DNA of 64,000 nt from Halobacillus halophilus DSM 2266 (GTDB lineage: Bacteria > Bacillota > Bacilli > Bacillales > Halobacillaceae). The stretch spans positions 2,294,001-2,358,000 of the forward strand of contig NC_017668.1 of NCBI RefSeq assembly GCF_000284515.1. Reading direction: 5' to 3'. Below, piece by piece: positions 8,691-16,482 of the stretch (its first letter is position 1; each line of letters opens with the position of its first letter). The notes beneath the pieces were generated by a model. That model did no database searches. It saw only the letters and a program-made list of their open reading frames with translations, and was not told where the DNA came from. Made by a program: the position numbers and the translations under genes.

Positions 8691-9869
8691 TTATTCATTA
8701 ATATCTATCGGATTTATAAAGGTGGGTACCGGGATGGGTTCGTTTAAGTTGTAGAATGAATTTATTTCATGGTTTATATTATCGAAGATCACTTCGTTAA
8801 AACCAAAGTTCTCAGCTGTTGCTAACACCGCATCAATCATCATCATTAATTGCTTATCGCTTGCCCATGAATCGTGTTCAACTGTCATGGTTAGAGCAGA
8901 TCCTTCCGCTTCAATCGAAGAAAAGGTTACATGATTGGGTACAGCAGAATCTACGTTGTCAGAAGTCTGTTTTTCTTTCATTCGATTTAACGCCTCCTGA
9001 ATGGAGAGCTCTCTCTCTGTTTTTATTGGGACGAGAAATTGACGCTCGCTGCCCTGATCGCTGTAAATTTGATAAAAATATCGATTTTGCTCAACCACAG
9101 GAAGAGTTTCTATTTTTCCAAAGTTGCCAAGGACGACTGGTGATCCACTCTCTGTCTGAAGCTTAATGTTTTTCACATCATAAGGGTACAATTTCCACCG
9201 GATACTCTCGGATATAATGGACGTGTAGGCACTGCCGCTTACGGAAAAGTTATCCGGGAAAATGACCTCAGCCTGGTTTCTTTCTTCATCAATATTAAAG
9301 GTTAAATCCTTGATTAGATCTTCAGCCAGTCCCCACTCTTCAGGCTTAACGAGTGAAGAAATATTTTTATCTTCCTGATCACCGGGTTTTATTACTGTAA
9401 ATGGTACGACTATCTCTCCATTTTTTCCAGGAAGAACGTAAGACTCTATATCCGGAGAACGATCCTGGAGTGTAAAAGGTGATTCTGTTTCATTATTATC
9501 AGAGGAAGGATTAGTATCTTCATTTCTACTGGAACCTTCTATTTCTGAAGGTTTTTGTTCAGTAGTTTCTGCCTGGTCCCGGCCACTTTCATTTGCAGAC
9601 TCAGTCGAACTTTCTTCCTGATCAGCTGAGCCGCTATATTCATTGGAAGGTAGTGAACTCCAGAAAACAGGGAGAACGATTGCAAGGATAAGCAGTACTG
9701 CAGCTGTAGCCATACTTGGAGTTATCCAGGGAGCGATCCTTCTTTTTCTTTTATTAAGCTTAGGCTCTATGGAGCGATAAAGATTTTCTTTGCTTTGCTT
9801 ATCTTCTATCTTCGGAAATTCTCCTAACAATTCTTTTAATTCATCTTCGCTATAAGTTTTACGCTTCAC
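8691..9869 (-). CDS. rsiX: Anti-sigma-X factor RsiX
   Basis: A 392-residue single-pass membrane protein. Residues 1-45 are the cytosolic part that would hold sigma-X, 50-70 the membrane helix, and 75-130 a Ser/Glu/Thr-rich linker. The remainder is an extracytoplasmic domain with weak similarity to GerM-like sensors. GTG 9869 overlaps the sigX stop (GTGA), so the pair is translationally coupled as in B. subtilis. Identity rests on position, coupling and topology more than on sequence conservation. Confidence 0.85.
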   Translation of the reverse strand: MKRKTYSEDELKELLGEFPKIEDKQSKENLYRSIEPKLNKRKRRIAPWITPSMATAAVLLILAIVLPVFWSSLPSNEYSGSADQEESSTESANESGRDQAETTEQKPSEIEGSSRNEDTNPSSDNNETESPFTLQDRSPDIESYVLPGKNGEIVVPFTVIKPGDQEDKNISSLVKPEEWGLAEDLIKDLTFNIDEERNQAEVIFPDNFSVSGSAYTSIISESIRWKLYPYDVKNIKLQTESGSPVVLGNFGKIETLPVVEQNRYFYQIYSDQGSERQFLVPIKTERELSIQEALNRMKEKQTSDNVDSAVPNHVTFSSIEAEGSALTMTVEHDSWASDKQLMMMIDAVLATAENFGFNEVIFDNINHEINSFYNLNEPIPVPTFINPIDINE

Positions 9870-10399
9870 GCTGCACCCCCCCCTTCCACAGGCTTATCCA
9901 TCATCTCTTTTAAGGCTCTCATTCCTCGATGCTGAGTCGTTTTCACTTTACTCTCGCTCCAATTTAATATTTCTGCTGTTTCTTGTATAGACAATCCTTG
10001 TATGAACCTGAAAATAATTACATTTCTTTGATCTATCGTACAATTATCCAGTGCTTTATAAACTTGCTTCATTTCATCATTTTGGATTGCGATTTCATCC
10101 GGCAAAGAAGCATAATCTTTAAGCTGCTCCCCTTTTTCATTCCAATCAAAAAAATCCATAATTCGATTCCGTTTGCGTTTTTGCTTCCTGAAGTGATCAA
10201 TCGCTACATGTCTCGCTATGGATAGCAGCCAAGTTTTTTCAGTACTCCGCCCATCAAAAGACTGATAAGATTTAAGCACCTTTATATAAACTTCCTGGAC
10301 AAGATCTTCAGCGAGATCGCGATCTCTGACCATGTAGATTAAATATTGAAACAAATCATGATGATAACTTTCGTAAAGTTCGTCAAAGAACGTTTTCAC
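9866..10399 (-). CDS. sigX: ECF RNA polymerase sigma factor SigX
   Basis: A 177-residue ECF sigma factor. Region 2 (about residues 8-75) contains DLAEDLVQEVYIKVLKSY and the -10 recognition segment EKTWLLSIARHVAIDHFRKQ. Region 4 (about 115-168) carries FIQGLSIQETAEIL and SESKVKTTQHRG. Sigma-X controls cell-envelope modification genes in B. subtilis. The GTG start has a GGGAGGT site. An autoregulatory-type promoter lies upstream, and the next gene is its anti-sigma. Confidence 0.92.
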   Translation of the reverse strand: MKTFFDELYESYHHDLFQYLIYMVRDRDLAEDLVQEVYIKVLKSYQSFDGRSTEKTWLLSIARHVAIDHFRKQKRKRNRIMDFFDWNEKGEQLKDYASLPDEIAIQNDEMKQVYKALDNCTIDQRNVIIFRFIQGLSIQETAEILNWSESKVKTTQHRGMRALKEMMDKPVEGGGAA

Positions 10400-10426
10400 T
10401 AATGGTACCTCCCACTTATCTATTTA

Positions 10427-10453
10427 GTCGTTATATGTATGAAAAAAGTTACA
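10427..10453 (-). promoter_or_regulatory. sigX: ECF (sigma-X) autoregulatory promoter
   Basis: On the minus strand TGTAAC (10453-10448) and CGAC (10430-10427) are separated by 17 nt, the -35/-10 signature of sigma-X-dependent promoters. It ends 27 nt before the sigX start codon. Confidence 0.8.
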
Positions 10454-10674
10454 TCACTATCTTAATATGAGGATTTAAAAAAAGATATAAAGGAAGGGCT
10501 CTTAAAAGGGATTTATAAATAAATGGATCTCTTAGACGTCCCTGTTAATTTTAACCAATGGCTTATTAAGCTAAAGGGCCGGATTGTGGAAGACTCAGTT
10601 TCGAGATAATCTGGGCTGTTTCCAAAAATTTGATGAGGATGGCTGCGGAAACAACTCGTCTTGTTCCATCACCC

Positions 10675-10755
10675 AGACACTCGAGACATAAGCCGATCAT
10701 CAACGGATTGAAAAACCGCAATCCTTTTGATGATCGGCTTATGTCTCGAGTGTCT
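10675..10755. repeat. Perfect 29-bp inverted repeat inside element A
   Basis: The arms 10675-10703 and 10727-10755 are exact reverse complements around a 23-nt loop that itself can pair (CGGATTG with CAATCC). A transcript would fold into a very stable hairpin; DNA could extrude a cruciform. Confidence 0.85.
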
Positions 10756-11054
10756 TTCGGGGTGATGCCACATTTGAACACTTTCCTGCGGGGGAACTGG
10801 CAAGCCTCCTCGCTCGTTTCACTCCCTGTGGGGTCTCGCCTAGCTCCTTCTCCCGCGGGAGTCTCGTCGTTTCCTTCGCCACCCTATGATTGAAGAGTGG
10901 ACGGACCCTTCTATAGGCGATGGAGAGGTGCTTGGATCCGCCACAAATGTTTCTATAGCGGGAATTTTCCACACGTGTACGCTTGTTTTTAATAGTTAAT
11001 CTCCATCATAAACCGGTGCGTTTCGAATAAGATTTAGAGCTCCATATATCGCAA

Positions 11055-11176
11055 GGTCCGGAGGGGGACGATGTAGACTCCTGTGGGATGAACATGATCG
11101 GTAAGATCCCGCAGGGCTGAAGCCCGAGGAAGCTTACCACATGCCCACGGAAAGCGAAATCGTCCCCCTCCGGACC
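11055..11176. repeat. Palindromic module of element A
   Basis: Bounded by the perfect 18-bp arms GGTCCGGAGGGGGACGAT and its complement, with further internal pairing (GGGCTGAAGCCC, GGTAAG/CTTACC). The same module recurs in elements B (inverted) and C (split by an IS). Confidence 0.8.
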
Positions 11177-11267
11177 TAATTCTCTCAAAAGTCTCGAAAC
11201 TGAGTCTTCAAGTAATGGGAGCTTTACATTAAAATTAATACGGAAGTTTAAAGAGCCAAATAGAAAG

Positions 11268-11310
11268 AAAAAACACAGGCGTCAGGGGATCCCTGGCATC
11301 CTGTGTTTTT
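11268..11310 (-). terminator. Terminator after the ECF S-component gene
   Basis: A long stem AAACACAG/CTGTGTTT with inner pairing CAGGGATCCCTG and a T-run on the minus strand, overlapping the stop codon region of the gene. Confidence 0.8.
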
Positions 11311-11851
11311 AAGAACGATAATTGGTTGTTCCAATATGTGGTGTTTTTTCAGTTAGTCCATTTCTCTTCTTGTAACGTTTAAACAATGTACCTAAAACGG
11401 GAGAAAGAACTAAGATGAAAATGATTGTTGAAATAGCATGATTTAGATCGTAAGGCAATCCCGCCAAATAATAAGCCCAGAAAGGCTGACCAATAGAACG
11501 CATCGTAAGTGAGATAACCAGCCCGAAAAATATACCTGAGAGAAACCCATATATGGAAAGGCCCCAGACGGGGAGACCTGATTTATATTTTCCAAGTAGA
11601 CCAGCAACCAAACCTATAATTGACCATGCAACTACCTGCCATATAGTCCAGTAGCCCATCCCAAGAAGCATATTGGATACAATGGTTGTTAAGAATGCCA
11701 TAATTAGTCCTGCAGCGGGTCCCATCCAAAACCCTGTCAAAATGATAATGGCAGTTACCGGCTGTACATTAGGTACATGGCTTAGAGCAATTCTGCCCGC
11801 AACCGCTAATGAGGCAAGCATGGCAATTAAGGTGATTTTATAAATATTCAT
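11309..11851 (-). CDS. ECF transporter S-component, probable cobalamin specificity
   Basis: A 180-residue membrane protein with five to six hydrophobic segments and a conserved S-component layout (HVPNVQPVTAIIILTGFWMG in the first third, Ala motif SLAVAGRIAL at the N terminus). S-components bind a vitamin and dock on a shared EcfA-EcfA'-EcfT module, whose genes are not in this window. It is 6 nt downstream of the DUF4430-like lipoprotein and in the same riboswitch-controlled unit, so vitamin B12 or a precursor is the likely cargo (CblT-like). That specificity is inferred from regulation. Confidence 0.8.
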   Translation of the reverse strand: MNIYKITLIAMLASLAVAGRIALSHVPNVQPVTAIIILTGFWMGPAAGLIMAFLTTIVSNMLLGMGYWTIWQVVAWSIIGLVAGLLGKYKSGLPVWGLSIYGFLSGIFFGLVISLTMRSIGQPFWAYYLAGLPYDLNHAISTIIFILVLSPVLGTLFKRYKKRNGLTEKTPHIGTTNYRS

Positions 11852-11857
11852 TTTCCA

Positions 11858-12259
11858 TCATTCCCATGAATGGTAATCAAATACAATCTCATCGCCTTGT
11901 TTTAATTCATAGTCGTTGGCTCCCACTTGGGCTTCCTCTCCATTAATGGTGTACATCCAGGCCATTTTCTTATCTTGATTTGCTGATATTCCTTCAATAC
12001 TATTAATCATTCCATCACTTTGTTCTACTTCAAAATTATCTTCCAAGACTTTCATCAAGGTAGCGCCTTCCTCCACGGAAAGTTCTTTATCAGCTAAGAT
12101 TTCCTCTCCATTATTTTTGGAGATCTCTATTTGGACACTGACTTCCTGTTTTTCCTCTTCCTGAACGGCATTGGCTTGTTCCTCTTTCTGTGTGCCACAC
12201 CCGCTTAAGATACCTGCCGTTAATAAGACCGCCAACATTAAAGCATAAAGTTTGTTCAT
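11858..12259 (-). CDS. Lipoprotein with DUF4430-like (intrinsic factor C-terminal-like) domain
   Basis: A 133-residue exported lipoprotein. It has a signal peptide with lipobox LSGC (Cys21), then an acidic linker (EEEKQE). The globular domain runs from about 41 to 133 and contains VEEGATLMKVLEDNF and MAWMYTINGEEA, matching the DUF4430 pattern. This fold resembles the cobalamin-contacting domain of intrinsic factor and transcobalamin. It is the first gene after the B12 riboswitch. A surface B12-capture role for the ECF S-component is an inference; ECF systems classically lack binding proteins. Confidence 0.8.
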   Translation of the reverse strand: MNKLYALMLAVLLTAGILSGCGTQKEEQANAVQEEEKQEVSVQIEISKNNGEEILADKELSVEEGATLMKVLEDNFEVEQSDGMINSIEGISANQDKKMAWMYTINGEEAQVGANDYELKQGDEIVFDYHSWE

Positions 12260-12335
12260 CTTGCTTCCATCCTCTCATTTTTTAGTACTGGCTTTTTCGA
12301 AAGGACGAATGGACAACCTAACACTATGTATCCAT

Positions 12336-12368
12336 CAAAAAAAGCCTGCCTTCGTTAAAGGCAAGCTT
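12336..12368 (-). terminator. Riboswitch expression-platform terminator
   Basis: Minus-strand stem AAGCTTGCCTTT/AAGGCAGGCTT followed by T7, lying between the aptamer and the lipoprotein gene. It is likely formed when the aptamer binds cobalamin. Confidence 0.8.
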
Positions 12369-12455
12369 AAGACAAACAGATGGTTTAGTTGAAATATTTA
12401 CATAGAACCGATCGGTTGTCTCAAACGCTCAATCCCCGAAGCTTTGAAACACTGG

Positions 12456-12608
12456 GATCAGGCAGGTCTACTGACTTGTGCGTCATCCTACTAAGGACCC
12501 TTCCCGTGCATTTGCACAGTGGAACTTCCTTTTCGTATTCACATACAGTTGCGAGGACAGTCCCGGCCTTTAACCGGGTTCCCGTTTTAAGCCCTTTCAG
12601 GCACCTGA
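12456..12608 (-). promoter_or_regulatory. Cobalamin riboswitch (B12 element)
   Basis: Read on the minus strand, the aptamer has the conserved blocks in order. These are GGTGCC (12605-12600), an AAAGGG, GGGAACCCGGTTAAA, GGGACTGTCCTCGCAACTGT, and the B12 box AAGTCAGTAGACCTGCC near 12477-12461. A terminator follows at 12336-12368. It precedes the lipoprotein and S-component genes and would repress them when adenosylcobalamin or a related corrinoid is abundant. Confidence 0.92.
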
Positions 12609-12670
12609 ATCCACTCAATATAAAGTTATTTATCCATTACTAGATTAACTCAATTTTCGCCATTTAGCAA

Positions 12671-14455
12671 CTAATTATCTGTAAAATCTATCCTCTTAGG
12701 GATTCTGAAAGAAAAAGTAGTCCCCTCTTCTACCTTACTGTGCACACTAATCATTCCATTATGGGCTTCCACAATATTTTTAGCAATAGCCAGTCCTAGA
12801 CCCGTTCCTTTTTTATGCTTAGATGTTTCTCTTTTTCTTGATTTGTCTGCTTTATAAAAACGTTCGAATACAAAAGGAAGGTCCTCTTCAGAAATTCCCT
12901 GACCAGAATCATATACAGATGCCATCCATTCATGTTCTCCATCCTCAATCATTACGTTTACGGATCCATGCTCACTTGTATGTCGAATGGCATTATCAAT
13001 GAGATTAGTAAATACTTGTTCAATCCGATCAGCATCAAAATAAAGCCATTCTAGATTTGGATCTACATTTATGGTTAAGGCTACCTGTCGTTCCTTGGAA
13101 AGTCCTTGAAACTTCCGTTCGATCTTGTCCATATAAGAAGTCATTTCTACGGATTCCACATATAAATTTATATGACCCGCTTCCATTCGAGCTAAATCCA
13201 ATAACTCATTGACCAGTCGGCCAATTCGCAATGATTCATCGTGAATGATCTGGGCTAGTTCATTTTTATCTTCTTTACTCTCCGCAACATCATCTACTAT
13301 TGCTTCACTGTACCCTTGAAGCATTGAAATAGGAGTTCGTAGTTCATGGGAAACATTGGCTATAAAATCTTTGCGAAGTTTATCCAGTCTGCGCTCGTCT
13401 GTCATATCTCTTAAGACCGCAACTGCACCTCTAATAGTGTCTTTATCGTATAATGGAGTCATAATAATGACCCAGGAGCGGCCTTGCAAGGATACTTCAG
13501 TCATCGCTTCCTGTTCTTTGGATATCACTTCATCAAAAAGTTCATAAAGAGGAGTCGGCAAATTAATTGGATTCAATGTAGCTTCTTCATCATTCTCAAA
13601 CTTATCAGCTTCCAAATATTGCTGGGCTGGAGGGTTGGTAATCAGAACTTCTCCTTCACGATTGATAGTAATAACCCCATCTGCCATCGAGCGCAATATG
13701 CCCGAAAGCTGTTCTTTCTCCTGATTTAGCGCATTAATATGAAATTTAAGCTGACGTCCCATGCGATTGAAAGCCATAGCAAGCTCTCCTATTTCATCAT
13801 GAGTTAAAATAGGGATTTTTGTGTTAAATTCCCCTTTAGCAAGCTCAAGGGCCCCTTCCCGCATCTTGATTAGGGGGGAGGTGATACGGGTAGATAAGAA
13901 AAAAGCAAAGATCGTAGTCAAAATAATAGCAATCCCTGCTCCAAGAAAAATAATCTTGGTGGTCTGTTCAGAAGTTTCCTCTATCGTATCCAGAGATTGA
14001 TAAACAAAAACAGCTCCATTTCTTTCCGTTAAAGGAGTTCCCACCACCATAACCTCTGTATCAAACTCTTTTATTTCTGTAACCTTTTTCACATCCTGCC
14101 CTTCACTTATGACTTTGGATAAATCGTTATCGGAGGAGATCCAATTGTAAGTCATTTTGGGCAGAGCCTTTGATTCGCTATCACTAATAATCACTTCATC
14201 AGGTCCATAAGTGATCAACGCCCGGCTCGCAGGATTCTTAACAAGTGCCGTAGTAGAAAGAAGCAGATTTCTATCTTCATACCTATCTACTACCTCTGTA
14301 ATTTTAGAAGCTGTCTGAAGTAATTGACTCTCTGCTTGTTGGATATGATAATTCTGAAAAAATTCTAATAGTAAGACCGTTAGAATAAACAGGACAAAGC
14401 ATACAAGAAATAATATAGTAAACCACAGCTTACCTACCACACTGCGCCAGAACAT
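12671..14455 (-). CDS. resE: Sensor histidine kinase ResE
   Basis: A 594-residue membrane kinase of the ResDE redox/oxygen-limitation system. TM1 is about 11-30 and TM2 about 168-188, with an extracytoplasmic loop between them. HAMP is about 190-243, PAS about 248-350, the H-box VSHELRTP contains H370, and ATPase boxes follow (NAIRH, DSGQGI, GTGLGLAI). It phosphorylates ResD in response to low oxygen or nitric oxide. The start overlaps the resD stop (TAATG), so the two are coupled. The B. subtilis gene order resDE-sigX is kept. Confidence 0.93.
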   Translation of the reverse strand: MFWRSVVGKLWFTILFLVCFVLFILTVLLLEFFQNYHIQQAESQLLQTASKITEVVDRYEDRNLLLSTTALVKNPASRALITYGPDEVIISDSESKALPKMTYNWISSDNDLSKVISEGQDVKKVTEIKEFDTEVMVVGTPLTERNGAVFVYQSLDTIEETSEQTTKIIFLGAGIAIILTTIFAFFLSTRITSPLIKMREGALELAKGEFNTKIPILTHDEIGELAMAFNRMGRQLKFHINALNQEKEQLSGILRSMADGVITINREGEVLITNPPAQQYLEADKFENDEEATLNPINLPTPLYELFDEVISKEQEAMTEVSLQGRSWVIIMTPLYDKDTIRGAVAVLRDMTDERRLDKLRKDFIANVSHELRTPISMLQGYSEAIVDDVAESKEDKNELAQIIHDESLRIGRLVNELLDLARMEAGHINLYVESVEMTSYMDKIERKFQGLSKERQVALTINVDPNLEWLYFDADRIEQVFTNLIDNAIRHTSEHGSVNVMIEDGEHEWMASVYDSGQGISEEDLPFVFERFYKADKSRKRETSKHKKGTGLGLAIAKNIVEAHNGMISVHSKVEEGTTFSFRIPKRIDFTDN

Positions 14456-15171
14456 TATTCTCCACTTACCTCGAACTTATAGCCAATCCCCCATACTGTA
14501 ACGATCATACCTGCCGCATTAGCTGAAACTTTACTCAGCTTCTCTCTTAATCTCTTCACATGAGTATCCACGGTTCTGAGGTCACCAAAAAATTCATATT
14601 GCCAAACTTCTTTAAGGAGCTGTTCTCTATGAAAAACTTTATCAGGAGACTGTGCCATGTAATTAAGAAGCTCATACTCCTTAGGAGTTAATGCTACTTC
14701 TTTTCCTTCGGCTGTTACGCGGTGAGCATCATTATCAATGGTCATGTGCGGAAATACCAGGACATTTCTTGCAGAAGTATCCGTTTCCAAAAATTTAGTA
14801 GAGGAAGAACGACGAAGCAGAGCTTTCACCCTTAAAACCACTTCTCTCGGGCTAAATGGCTTCACAATATAATCATCAGTTCCCACTTCAAAGCCTTGCA
14901 CACGATTTGCTTCTTCCCCTTTGGCCGTAAGCATAATGACTGGAGTTGCTTTCTTTTCCCGAAGCTCTTTACAAACTTCTATACCGTCCATTCCCGGGAG
15001 CATTAAGTCAAGCAGAATGACATCGTAATCCACATCGATTGCTTTTTTTAAAGCTTCGTCTCCATCTTCTGCTTCGTCAATAATATAATTTTCTCTTTCT
15101 AAGTACATGCGGATCAAACGTCGAATACGATCTTCATCATCCACTACTAATATTCTGGCTTCTTGTTCCAT
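14455..15171 (-). CDS. resD: Response regulator ResD
   Basis: An OmpR-family regulator of 238 residues. The receiver domain is 1-120, with the acidic pair DD at 11-12, phospho-acceptor D55 in LLDLMLPG, and lysine in YIVKPFSP. The winged-helix domain is about 135-235 (VWQYEFFGDLRTVDTHVKRL). It activates anaerobic respiration and cytochrome biogenesis genes. The open frame begins at a GTG at 15183, but ATG 15171 is 8 nt after AAGGGTGG and matches the usual N terminus, so that start was chosen. Confidence 0.93.
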   Translation of the reverse strand: MEQEARILVVDDEDRIRRLIRMYLERENYIIDEAEDGDEALKKAIDVDYDVILLDLMLPGMDGIEVCKELREKKATPVIMLTAKGEEANRVQGFEVGTDDYIVKPFSPREVVLRVKALLRRSSSTKFLETDTSARNVLVFPHMTIDNDAHRVTAEGKEVALTPKEYELLNYMAQSPDKVFHREQLLKEVWQYEFFGDLRTVDTHVKRLREKLSKVSANAAGMIVTVWGIGYKFEVSGE

Positions 15172-15215
15172 AAGTCTAACCACCCTTAATTAATACTAAT
15201 TATTTCATTTCATAA

Positions 15216-15254
15216 ATAAAAATGGCAGGGGGGGTAAAAACCCTTCCTGCCTTT
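15216..15254 (-). terminator. Terminator between resC and resD
   Basis: Minus-strand stem AAAGGCAGG-GGG / CCC-CCTGCC-ATTTTTATT. It separates resABC from resDE, so resDE likely has its own promoter or depends on read-through. Confidence 0.75.
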
Positions 15255-15263
15255 AAGAATAAA

Positions 15264-16454
15264 TCATGCATAGGAGTGAAGTCCAGAAATCACCAAATTT
15301 ACCGCAATTAAGTTAAACATGATAATTCCAAAACCACCAACGGCAAGCCACGCAGATCTCATTCCCTGCCAGCCTCTTGAAAGCCGCAAGTGTAAATAAG
15401 CTGCATAGAAAAAGAATGTGATCAATGCCCACACTTCTTTAGGATCCCAGCCCCAGAAGCGATCCCATGCTTGCTGGGCCCAGATCATGGCAAAAATAAG
15501 AGCACCTAAAGTAAAAACAGGAAAACCGATGGCGACGGCACGGTAAGAAACTTCATCGACCAATTCTGGATTTACTTTCTTCCTAAGCATAGGCTGTAGG
15601 AAAGCTCCAACTCTTTTTCTCATCAGGAGTCTTGCTGCTCCATATATTACGAGGCCGCCAAGCAAGGCTAAAATAAAGGTGTTTAGCTTAACAGCAGCAT
15701 CCTCACCACGCATCCACTGTGGTGCCTCAACAAGGGGCTGCATAGCTTCCTCGGTAATTAACTCTCCACCTGAGGGTCCGATAACGGCAGGCATCTGATA
15801 AGTAATTTCCGCCTGCTGACCTTCAATTGGCGCTTGAAAAACCGATTGATAATTCAATGCACTAAAGGTAGACGATAGAACAATGAAAGCTACCACTGCA
15901 GCTATTGTATAAATGACGAACTCGAGCCACGATGTGTGCTTGCTGGTTTTGGACTGATCGATCTGGGAGATTAAGTAAATCAATCCTGCTACAAAGCTGA
16001 CTGATAATATACCCTGGCCCAATGAAGCAGTCGTGACGTGAATATAGAGCCAGTGTGATTGTAAAGATGGTACTAATGGAGAAATCTCAGTCGGAAACAT
16101 GCTGGCAAAAGCGATGATCAATAAAGCTATAGGTAATGCAAAAAGTCCAAGCAGATCCACTCTGTAAATAAAATACAGGACTATGAATGCAAACACCAGC
16201 ATCATCCCAAAGAACGTGGTGTATTCAAATAAGTTACTAACTGGTGCATGGTGACTTGCAATCCACCTTGTTATGAAGTAACCCACTTGAGTTATAAAAC
16301 CCAGTATTGTAATGGATATACCTATATTCCCCGCAGTTCTACTTTTCGTTCTCTTTTTGTCCCGGATCGTTGCCCCAAAGAAAAAAGTTGCGATCAAATA
16401 AAGGAAAAAAGCAGCATATAGTAAATTTCCACTAATTGCACTTAAATCTCCCAT
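15264..16454 (-). CDS. resC: Cytochrome c biogenesis protein ResC (CcsA/CcsB type)
   Basis: A 396-residue polytopic protein with about eight membrane segments. The heme-handling WWD motif is visible as [18 protein letters not shown]. With ResB it carries heme across the membrane and attaches it to apocytochrome c (System II). The frame is open to a TTG at 16469 that lies within the ribosome site itself; ATG 16454 is correctly spaced after GAGGAGG. It follows resB by 28 nt in the resABC operon. Confidence 0.92.
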   Translation of the reverse strand: MGDLSAISGNLLYAAFFLYLIATFFFGATIRDKKRTKSRTAGNIGISITILGFITQVGYFITRWIASHHAPVSNLFEYTTFFGMMLVFAFIVLYFIYRVDLLGLFALPIALLIIAFASMFPTEISPLVPSLQSHWLYIHVTTASLGQGILSVSFVAGLIYLISQIDQSKTSKHTSWLEFVIYTIAAVVAFIVLSSTFSALNYQSVFQAPIEGQQAEITYQMPAVIGPSGGELITEEAMQPLVEAPQWMRGEDAAVKLNTFILALLGGLVIYGAARLLMRKRVGAFLQPMLRKKVNPELVDEVSYRAVAIGFPVFTLGALIFAMIWAQQAWDRFWGWDPKEVWALITFFFYAAYLHLRLSRGWQGMRSAWLAVGGFGIIMFNLIAVNLVISGLHSYA

Positions 16455-16482
16455 TTTTATCCTCCTCAAACACTAATAAATT

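Larger units (their letters stand above)
10497..11257. mobile_element. Non-coding repeat element A (GGCTCT-ended, MITE-like)
   Basis: A 761-bp element between sigX and the ECF S-component gene. The outer ends are GGCTCTTAAAA on the left and the complement of GGCTCTTTAAAC on the right. Inside, a perfect 17-bp inverted pair (AAGACTCAGTTTCGAGA at 10590-10606 and 11192-11208) frames two hairpin modules. No reading frame in it resembles a protein. The immediate 8-bp flanks do not match, so the target duplication has decayed or was lost. It is related to the copies at 21944, 55262 and 62945. Confidence 0.75.

Noticed and set aside
10566-11188. Several 60-87 codon open frames on both strands within element A
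   Set aside because: They overlap the palindromic modules, have no ribosome sites, low-complexity composition dictated by the inverted repeats, and no protein-like features.
10486-11265. An 8-bp target duplication around element A
   Set aside because: The bases beside the ends (AAAGGAAG and AAATAGAA) do not match, so no duplication is claimed for this copy.
12389-12643. Open frames over the cobalamin riboswitch
   Set aside because: The sequence is explained by the conserved aptamer; codon pattern is incidental.
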